Assembly (NCBI GenBank): GCA_947165685.1
Contig: CAMVBK010000002.1
Span: forward strand, 109,144 to 173,143
From: F23-D06 sp947165685
GTDB lineage: Bacteria > Bacteroidota > Bacteroidia > Bacteroidales > WCHB1-69
Length of the DNA stretch: 64,000 nt
Direction: 5' to 3'
Both the position numbers and the translations under genes were made by a program. Of the stretch, positions 60,051 through 64,000 are shown in pieces. The notes beneath the pieces were generated by a model that was given only the letters and a program-made list of their open reading frames with translations, ran no database searches and was not told the DNA's origin. Position 1 is the first letter of the stretch. Every line of letters starts with the position of its first letter.

Positions 60051-60410
60051 CTACTTCCTTGCCCTTTCGGAAAAAATATAGTCCTCTTTGTTTTTGACAA
60101 ACGTCTCAAATGACCGGGCCTCGTCTTCGTTGTTAAGCGCTATGGTGCGGTATTGTATATCTTTGAGATGTTTGGCAACGTACTCCTGTTTCTCCTTATT
60201 TTCTCTTCCGCCGCCACCAGACGGGAGCAGCGAGGACATCCGGTAAGCCACATGTATGCTTCGTCCAAAAAGGACGTACTCACCTGTTTTTGCATTCCGC
60301 AATTGATACACCCCGCAGCCTATAGGTACGCACAAACATTCCTTTTTCTTGGGATCCGGAAATGGTTTCCAATCACTCCATCCGTTTTTGTATAAATTTT
60401 CGTTTTTCAT
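60051..60410 (-). CDS. Small protein with possible GIY-YIG-like fold
   Basis: 119 residues, cytoplasmic. The segment VPIGCGVYQLRNAKTGEYVLFGRSIHVAYRMSSLLP has the spacing of a GIY-YIG nuclease core (GVY, then ten or so residues, then YVLFG, then an arginine in a helix), and a glutamate-bearing helix follows (EDEARSFETFVKN). The match is remote and the second motif is not canonical, so nuclease activity is uncertain. It lies 33 bases behind the broken repetitive surface-protein gene and is probably co-transcribed. Confidence 0.5.
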   Translation of the reverse strand: MKNENLYKNGWSDWKPFPDPKKKECLCVPIGCGVYQLRNAKTGEYVLFGRSIHVAYRMSSLLPSGGGGRENKEKQEYVAKHLKDIQYRTIALNNEDEARSFETFVKNKEDYIFSERARK

Positions 60411-60443
60411 ACTATTGTTTTTTAATTGTGAATGTAAATTTAT

Positions 60444-63167
60444 TTAATCGTTAAATTTTATTGCATAAAGTGAGGTTTCAACCTCCCAGCTCTCGTCCGA
60501 CTCGTTATAATACCTAAAGGATATAGTGTTAGTTGACTGGTCGAGAGTGAACTTGGACAACTGAGAATCTACAGGCTGCCATACTCCACCGTTCCACCTT
60601 AATATTGAGAAGCTTGTAATAGTTTTATTAATGTAAATATAAGTAGAATACTGTGATGGAGACCTTCTGTCTGATTCAAATATCCACCAATCATTCACAT
60701 TTCCAGTCAGACCATTGGTTGTAGCATAATTGTGTATAAAGTTTGTTCCTGACAAATCGCTCTGGTGTACCGCCGGTTCATTTGTGTAGCCTGTAGTAGT
60801 GAATGTGACCTGCAACCCGGTGTCTATTCCTGCCGGAATTGAGTCTGATTGGTTTATCTGGTTGTACAAAACCTCCATCACCAGCCCCATGCTGTCAATC
60901 GTGTTTTGCATGGAGGCAATAGTGTTCATAATCTGCTGCAACTGCACATCGGTGATATAATGCGCGTCGTTCGTGAACGCGCTCACATTCGTGGGGACTG
61001 TCGGAATCTCAGGAATATCCGCGCTAGTAATGTATCCGGCGTCGTTGTTAAAGGCACTCACATTCGTCGGCATCGTCGGAATCTCAGGAATATCCGCGCT
61101 GGTAATGTATCCGGCGTCATTGTTGAAGGCACTGACATTGGTGGGGATGTTCGCCGCCTCCTGCACATTCGCCGCCGTAATGTAACCGGCGTCGTTGGTG
61201 AAAGCGCTCACGTTGGTGGGAACTGCGGGTATGGCAGGTTTGTTGATGAGGTCGTTGTAGTCCTTGTCCCAGACGTTGAACTGCGGGTCGGTCTCGGTGT
61301 AACCGGTAATGTAGCCCGCATCGTTGGTAAACGCACTAATGTCTGCGGGAATCTGCGGGATCTGCGGGAGATTGGTCAAGTCGTTGTAGTCGCCGCTAAA
61401 GCCTGCGGGCAACTTCACGATACTGCCGCCCGTCAGGAAAATCGTGTCGTTGCTGATGCTCAGCACCTGCTGCTCAGTGTATTCGGTGAGGTAGCCCGCA
61501 TCGTTGGTGAACGCGCTCACATTGGTGGGAACTGTTGGAATAGCTGGCGTGTCTGTCAGGTCGTTGTAACTACCGCTAAACAGATTAGGACGGTTTGTCA
61601 GGCTGTTGTAATCACCATCAAATCCAGGCGGAAGAACAGCGTAACACCCATTACTCAAATAGATAGTGTCATTGCTAATACTCAGCACCTGATAGGCCGG
61701 AATGTCATTGGCAGTAACATAACCCGCGTCATTGGTGAACGCGCTCACGTTGGCCGGCACGGTCGGAATGGTAGGTTTATTGGTCAGGTCATTGTAATTT
61801 TTGTCCCAGGCATTGAACTGCGGGTCGGTCTCCGTATAGCTGGTAAGATAGCCTGCGTCGTTGTTAAATGCGCTAATGTCTGCGGGAATCTGCGGAATCT
61901 GCGGGAGATTGGTCAAATCATTGTAGTCCCCACTGAAAAGGACCGGCTTGTTGGTCAAGTCATTGTAGTTGCCGCTGAACAATGTCGGTTTGTTCAGAAT
62001 CTGCGCCGCACCGGAGGTCGCGTTCCAGTCGGCGTTCACCTGCGCGGGCACCTGCGCCTGCGTGATGTAGCCCACATTGTTGGTCAGCTCGCCCACCGCC
62101 GTCGGAATCGTCGGCTTGTTGATTAGATCGTTGTAATTGCCGCTCGTGGCCACCGCCGCCAAGTTCGGTCTGTTAGTCAACGAGTTGTAGTTGCCGCTAA
62201 AGAGCACCGGTTTGTTGGTCAGGTCGTTATAGTTTCCACTGAACAAGGCCGGCTTGTTAAGAATCTGCGCCGCGCCGGAAGTGGCATTCCAGTCGGCGTT
62301 CACCTGCGCGGGCACCTGCGCGGCCGTGATGTAACCCGCGTCGTTGGTGAAGGCGCTGACATTCGTCGGTACGGTCGGGATGGCGGGAATGGCTGCGCTG
62401 GTGATGTAGCCCGCATCATTCGTAAAAGCACTGACGTTGGTTGGAACGGCAGGTATGGCAGGCTTGTTAATCAAGTCGTTATAGTCCTTGTCCCAAGCCG
62501 TAAATTGCGGGTCCGTTTCGGTATAGCTCGTGATATAACCCGCATCGTTCGTGAAGGCGCTCACATTCGTCGGCACCGTCGGGATGGCAGGTTTGTTGAG
62601 GATCTCTGCCGCGCCGGAGGTAGCATTCCAGTCAGCGTTGACTTGCGCGGGCACCTGTCCCGCCGTGATGTAACCCGCATCGTTGGTGAAAGCGCTGACA
62701 TTGGTCGGCACCGTCGGGATGGCAGGTACATTTGTCAGGTCGTTATAATCTCCACTAAAACTGTTGGCTGCTTCTTTGGCGTACAGCGCGTACGGCACGC
62801 TCAACAGCTGCTGCACGCTCGTGATGGTGTAGTCGTTGCCACCGTTGGGGTCGATGTCCGTCTTCAGGAAGTACGGCACATCGGACCAGTCAATGCCCTC
62901 AAAGCTGCCGTGCAGCACGCTGCCGCCACCGATGTTGACGGTGATCAAACCGTTGGCGTTGCTGCTCGTCACGTGCGACTCGGAATAGACGGCGTTGCCC
63001 GTGGCACTCCCTTGCAGGATGTTCACACGCACGCCTACCTACGCGTTGGCCACCAGACTGTTGTTAGCGTTGCGTACCACCGCCTGGAAGCTGAAGTTTT
63101 CGGGGGCCTGCGCCATCGCGATTGCGACGGCCAGCACCATGATGATCAGAGTAAGTAGTTTCTTCAT
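60444..63167 (-). pseudogene. Repetitive tail-fibre-like surface protein interrupted by in-frame TAG
   Basis: The complete frame is 907 codons from the ATG at 63165-63167. It starts with a signal peptide (MKKLLTLIIMVLAVAIAMAQ) and the conserved APENFSFQAVVRNANNSLVANA. It then hits TAG at 63039-63041 (codon 43) and continues open as VGVRVNILQGSATGNAVYSE to 60444. The body is a long tandem of 20-50-residue units (YNDLTNKPAIP; TVPTNVSAFTNDAGYIT; VNADWNATSGAAEILNKP), at least twelve copies, ending in a coiled coil (LQQIMNTIASMQNTIDSMG) and a C-terminal beta-rich head. Such chains form trimeric fibres on Bacteroidota surfaces. Unless TAG is read through, only a 42-residue peptide is made; restart at the GTG at 63032 would lack the export signal. 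Confidence 0.82.
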
Positions 63168-63189
63168 TAGTTTATTGCATTGGTTTGTA

Positions 63190-63540
63190 CTATTGTTCTA
63201 TATCCGATAAAATTGCCTCAATCTGCCTGCGCAATTGAGGTAGGTTTTTAATAGCGGTCAGCCAAGCAATTCGAGGGTTGATATTGTAATAGTCGTGCAC
63301 AAGAACGTTTCGCATACCCACAACTGATGGCCAATCGATTTCAGAGTGATTATTTTGCAATTCTTTAGTGATGTGATTCGCTGCTTCCCCGACTATTTCA
63401 ATATTTTTCACGACACCAAAAAAGAGCAATTTATCATCGACCAAATCTTCATAACATTTGCCTTCTAAAAATTAAAAAACGTTATCAATGGCCATCAACA
63501 GATGTTTGAGGCGGCCAGGGTCTTTAACCGATTCTCTCAT
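63190..63540 (-). pseudogene. hepT: HepT-type HEPN toxin gene interrupted by in-frame TAA
   Basis: The frame from the ATG at 63538-63540 reads MRESVKDPGRLKHLLMAIDNVF, then TAA at 63472-63474 (codon 23), then FLEGKCYEDLVDDKLLFF to 63190. The rest is intact and includes the HEPN RNase motif RNVLVHDYY (R-x4-H). It overlaps the MntA-like gene by 17 bases, the usual layout of MNT-HEPN toxin-antitoxin pairs in which HepT is an RNase toxin. As it stands the toxin would be truncated before its catalytic motif, or be restarted at the in-frame TTG (63444) without the first helix. A sequencing error at the T-runs (TTTTTTAATTTTTAG) is an alternative. Confidence 0.8.
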
Positions 63541-63826
63541 AGATTAGTTGTTTGTCAAGTTCAGCTGATTCTTGAGCGAATGGCAACAACGTACCCTCTT
63601 CGACAAGATCCACAGGACGTCCCAACCGATTCGTAAGGTCGTTGATCATCCGCGCATATTCCATAAGGCCGATTTCAGCGTTATGGTGGTCAAAAACCAC
63701 CAATAAATCGATGTCACTGTCAGGTGTCTCTTCGCCTCTCGCATAAGAGCCAAAAATCCAAGCCCGCTCCACAGGTTGGCTTTTAAAATAATCTCTTACC
63801 GAACTGATAATCTCGTTCCTGCTCAT
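63524..63826 (-). CDS. mntA: MntA-type nucleotidyltransferase antitoxin
   Basis: 100 residues with a minimal nucleotidyltransferase domain: the GSYARGEETPDSDIDLLVVFD motif (GS-x10-DxD) near 26-46, then helices to LDKQLIYERIG. In MNT-HEPN pairs this protein AMPylates the HepT toxin next to its RNase site and neutralises it. It is the first gene of the pair, behind a -7 box 19 bases before its start, and overlaps hepT. It is intact although its toxin partner is interrupted. Confidence 0.9.
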   Translation of the reverse strand: MSRNEIISSVRDYFKSQPVERAWIFGSYARGEETPDSDIDLLVVFDHHNAEIGLMEYARMINDLTNRLGRPVDLVEEGTLLPFAQESAELDKQLIYERIG

Positions 63827-63844
63827 TACTCAAATTTTTTCGTG

Positions 63845-63852
63845 CAAAAGTA
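63845..63852 (-). promoter_or_regulatory. -7 box (TACTTTTG) for mntA-hepT
   Basis: CAAAAGTA on the plus strand, 19 bases before the mntA start codon. Confidence 0.7.
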
Positions 63853-63948
63853 CACATTTTTCTATTAGAGCATCAAATGAGATCAAACGATCTGCAGAAA
63901 AAGAAATTACAGACAATTTCGTGCGAACATTCACACATTAACGGTTAC

Positions 63949-63978
63949 AAAAAAAGCCCTCCAGAAAACTGAAGGGCT
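63949..63978 (-). terminator. Terminator of a minus-strand unit entering from the right (rRNA operon)
   Basis: AGCCCTCCAG (63955-63964) and CTGAAGGGCT (63969-63978) form a 10-bp stem with one mismatch and an AAAA loop. Seven A residues on the plus strand (63949-63955) give a T-run on the minus strand. Confidence 0.85.
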
Positions 63979-63983
63979 CTATG

Positions 63984-64000
63984 GTATTGGGCGACGACCT
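63984..64000 (-). rRNA. 3' end of a 5S rRNA (partial)
   Basis: On the minus strand the last bases read AGGTCGTCGCCCAATAC, like the closing segment of bacterial 5S rRNA (AGUAGGUCGYCGCC...), and are followed by a strong terminator. Only about 17 bases are visible, so the call rests on this short match and the context. Confidence 0.55.

Noticed and set aside
60444..63167. Prophage tail fibre
   Set aside because: The reconstructed protein has a signal peptide and no phage structural, lysis or integrase genes are present; it reads as a cell-surface fibre.
63039..63474. Reassigned stop codons (TAG and TAA read as amino acids)
   Set aside because: Other genes in the window end normally at TAA, TAG and TGA without downstream extension, so inactivating changes or sequence errors are simpler.
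63984..64000. 3' end of a tRNA
   Set aside because: No T-arm or CCA layout; the AGGTCGTCGCCC sequence suits 5S rRNA better.

Overview
The window reads as a chromosomal segment of a member of the Bacteroidota, most likely an uncultured Bacteroidales species. The strongest reason is the promoter grammar. Almost every transcription unit starts just after the Bacteroidota -7 box TAnnTTTG (mostly TATCTTTG or TACTTTTG, seen as CAAAGATA or CAAAAGTA for minus-strand genes), and few genes have a clear Shine-Dalgarno sequence. Gene content agrees: the type IX secretion lipoprotein PorW/SprE, a surface protein with a type B gliding/T9SS sorting domain, GIN-domain proteins, bactofilin plus AtpZ, a bifunctional formiminotransferase-cyclodeaminase, and an EF-G2-type elongation factor. 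Housekeeping genes dominate; there is no prophage, integron or CRISPR array.

Layout. 1-9.0 kb: a giant modular adhesin (minus strand, running off the left edge), glutamine synthetase, and a choice-of-anchor-L/PKD surface protein. 9.0-12.4 kb: a minus-strand operon of a DRTGG protein, an anti-sigma-type ATPase, an [FeFe]-hydrogenase-like protein lacking the proton-relay cysteine, and a metal-exporter-like permease. 12.4-22.0 kb: pruA, a lipoprotein, a YD-repeat-like protein, serS, a TPR protein and an FAD oxidoreductase. 22.0-25.8 kb: an accessory block with a sigma factor fused to a membrane segment and WG repeats, then two GIN-domain paralogues, each ending in the same 252-bp palindromic cassette. 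25.8-43 kb (minus): mutS, a glycosyltransferase, two AAA ATPases, ftcD, a kinase-RapZ fusion, rodA, PBP2, a prenyl synthase, 5-FCL, purC, AtpZ and bactofilin. 43-54.7 kb (minus): porW, riboflavin synthase, a phosphoethanolamine transferase, polA, rsmE, an MFS carrier and small membrane or regulatory-fold proteins. 54.8-58.8 kb: ptb-cdaA, facing the EF-G2-like gene. 58.9-64 kb: a small accessory region with a DUF5618-like protein, a 600-bp non-coding stretch with palindromes, a possible GIY-YIG protein, a highly repetitive surface protein broken by an in-frame TAG, and an MntA/HepT-type toxin-antitoxin pair whose toxin gene is broken by an in-frame TAA. The right edge holds a terminator and what looks like the 3' end of a 5S rRNA, so an rRNA operon probably lies just outside.

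How genes work together. mrdA-rodA, the prenyl synthase and the kinase-RapZ fusion sit in one run, consistent with cell-wall elongation plus sugar or lipid-carrier supply. porW and the T9SS-sorted protein belong to the same secretion route. The 9-12 kb operon looks like a sensing or signalling module rather than an energy-converting hydrogenase.

The most unusual features are: the two identical GIN-gene 3' cassettes with competing hairpins; intergenic heptamer/octamer arrays that abut or supply stop and start codons; the REP-like palindrome that has entered the sigma-factor coding sequence twice; the altered active-site residues in the EF-G2 and hydrogenase-like proteins; and the two neighbouring nonsense-interrupted genes near 63 kb. 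All assignments come from reading motifs by eye; no database search was run.
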